Source: DASUFH01 sp036274645 (GTDB taxonomy: Bacteria > Acidobacteriota > Terriglobia > 20CM-2-55-15). Taken from it: a DNA stretch of 14,495 bases. How positions within the stretch are numbered: the stretch's first letter is position 1; each line of letters begins with the position of its first letter. The position numbers and the translations under genes are program-made. Below, in pieces: positions 13,425 through 14,495 of this stretch. The notes under the pieces were generated by a model. The model searched no databases. It was not told the DNA's origin and was given only the letters and a program-made list of their open reading frames with translations. The stretch lies in contig DASUFH010000002.1 in the NCBI GenBank assembly GCA_036274645.1, positions 1 to 14,495 of the forward strand, given 5' to 3'.

Positions 13425-14495
13425 ATGAGAACGGGACTTCGGTGGGCGGCAATGCTGGCCGCTATCCTGTGTCTGGGCGCGGCGCTGGTCGCCGGTCAGA
13501 CGGGAAACGCAAATAACGTCACGATCAAGGGCGTCGTGAAGGACAGCGCCGGGCAGCCGATTGCCGGCGTCCGCATGAGCCTGCTCAATTCGAGCGCCAC
13601 GCCGCCGCGTCCGGTCACGGCGACGACCGACGCGAAAGGCGCGTACACGTTCGCCAACCTGAGTCCCGGCGTGTACACGGTGACCGCGGAACTGGCCGGG
13701 TTCCAGACGGCCCGTTACAGCAAGCTCACACTGACGGCCCGCCAGACGCTCCAGCTGGATTTCAAGCTGCAGGATGGCGCCGTGTCGTCTCCGGTGGAAC
13801 TGAGCCTGAATCCTCCGAAGGAAGAGCCCAAACAGGTGGCAAAGCTGCCGGACCTTCCGCCCCTGCCGTCAGCCGAGTCCGCTTCTCGTGCCCAAGCGGA
13901 TCTTAATAGTCCATTCGCGAATCCAGCACTGGGGGCAAACCCGACGAGTCCGCCTGCTCTCCCGCCGTCTGGGGGCGCCCAGCAGGGCCGAGGAGGGCCG
14001 GGTGGCGGCAACAACAATAACTTCGGTAATCAAAACCGCGCCACAGCAGGGCCAGGTGTTGGCGGGGGTATTGGGAATGGCGCGGGCGCGGGCCTTGGCG
14101 CTGGTGGCTTTGGCGGCGGAGGTGGCGGCGCCCGTGGCGGCGCCGGCGCTCCAGGTGGCCAGGCCGGTGGCGGCGGTCGCGGCGGTCGCGGCGCTGGACC
14201 CGGAGTAACGGCGAATGCCGGCGTTGCGACAGTCGTCCCGATGCCCATTGATCGTACGGACCGCGTCGTGATCCTGCCGGCCCCTGTGCCGAACCGGCCG
14301 ACGACGGAGACCTACGAGCGCATCGCCGACAATCCGTTCCTCGCCGTCAGCCAGGATCCGCTGGCCACACTGGCGATCGATGTCGATACGGCTTCTTATT
14401 CGAACGTACGCCGCTTCCTCGCGCAGGGTCAGCTCCCTCCGCGCGACGCCGTGCGCATCGAAGAGCTGATCAACTACTTCTCCTACGACTATCCG
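13425..14495 (+). CDS. Second vWA (YfbK-type) protein with CarboxypepD_reg-like domain (partial, runs off the end)
   Basis: The frame is open from ATG 13425 to the window edge (357 codons, no stop). AGGAGG (13415-13420) lies 4 nt before the ATG. The product starts with a signal peptide (RTGLRWAAMLAAILCLGAAL, cleavage near AGQ). A carboxypeptidase-regulatory-like beta domain follows at about 31-118 (GVVKDSAGQPIAGV, DAKGAYTFANLSPGVYTV, AGFQTARY). Then come a Pro-rich stretch, an Asn/Gly-rich linker at about 185-265, and the YfbK N-terminal block near 302-357 (IADNPFLAVSQ, DVDTASYSNVRRFL, GQLPPRDAVRIEELINYF). That block closely matches the same block of the preceding protein, so the two are paralogues with different front ends. 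The vWA core should lie past the window. It follows the first vWA gene by 67 bp with no terminator visible. Confidence 0.85.
   Translation, partial: MRTGLRWAAMLAAILCLGAALVAGQTGNANNVTIKGVVKDSAGQPIAGVRMSLLNSSATPPRPVTATTDAKGAYTFANLSPGVYTVTAELAGFQTARYSKLTLTARQTLQLDFKLQDGAVSSPVELSLNPPKEEPKQVAKLPDLPPLPSAESASRAQADLNSPFANPALGANPTSPPALPPSGGAQQGRGGPGGGNNNNFGNQNRATAGPGVGGGIGNGAGAGLGAGGFGGGGGGARGGAGAPGGQAGGGGRGGRGAGPGVTANAGVATVVPMPIDRTDRVVILPAPVPNRPTTETYERIADNPFLAVSQDPLATLAIDVDTASYSNVRRFLAQGQLPPRDAVRIEELINYFSYDYP

Overview
The window looks like chromosomal DNA of a GC-rich, probably aerobic Acidobacteriota-type bacterium. This is inferred from gene content and style: a fused-subunit KorAB, an Amt with a cleavable signal peptide, YfbK-type vWA proteins with Gly-rich linkers, and a CarboxypepD_reg-type domain. 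I cannot confirm the phylum without a search. I see no transposase, integrase, phage gene or CRISPR array.

Layout from left to right: (a) 1-2530, plus strand: the last codons of a probable hyuA, then hyuB (hydantoinase/oxoprolinase B subunit), a short terminator, and a stand-alone PuuD-type membrane protein with no cytochrome c domain. (b) 2531-2738: a convergent spacer with three strong hairpins, the outer two carrying long inverted arms. (c) 2739-3665, minus strand: a secreted protein with a Pro/Ala linker and a C-terminal glycine zipper. (d) 3880-7315, plus strand: tRNA-Arg(TCT), then a promoter abutting the tRNA 3' end, korA-korB (2-oxoacid:ferredoxin oxidoreductase), csrA, and an overlapping 44-codon gene for a four-cysteine zinc-ribbon-like protein. 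(e) 7400-10188, minus strand: a large terminator, an ammonium transporter (amt), a roughly 290-nt leader that appears to start at its own promoter and holds three potential intrinsic terminators, and a class I methyltransferase. (f) 10278-14495, plus strand: an ECF sigma factor overlapping a gene whose product joins an anti-sigma-like N-terminus, one membrane span and a vWA/YfbK region, then a second, incomplete vWA protein with a signal peptide and a carboxypeptidase-regulatory-like domain.

The genes suggest carbon and nitrogen metabolism (hydantoin/urate-type compounds, 2-oxoglutarate or a related 2-oxoacid, ammonium) with post-transcriptional control (CsrA, attenuator-like amt leader), followed by an envelope signalling module. 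The items most worth a second look are the sigma/anti-sigma-vWA fusion module, the csrA-coupled microprotein, the multi-terminator amt leader, and the inverted-repeat element at 2536-2725.
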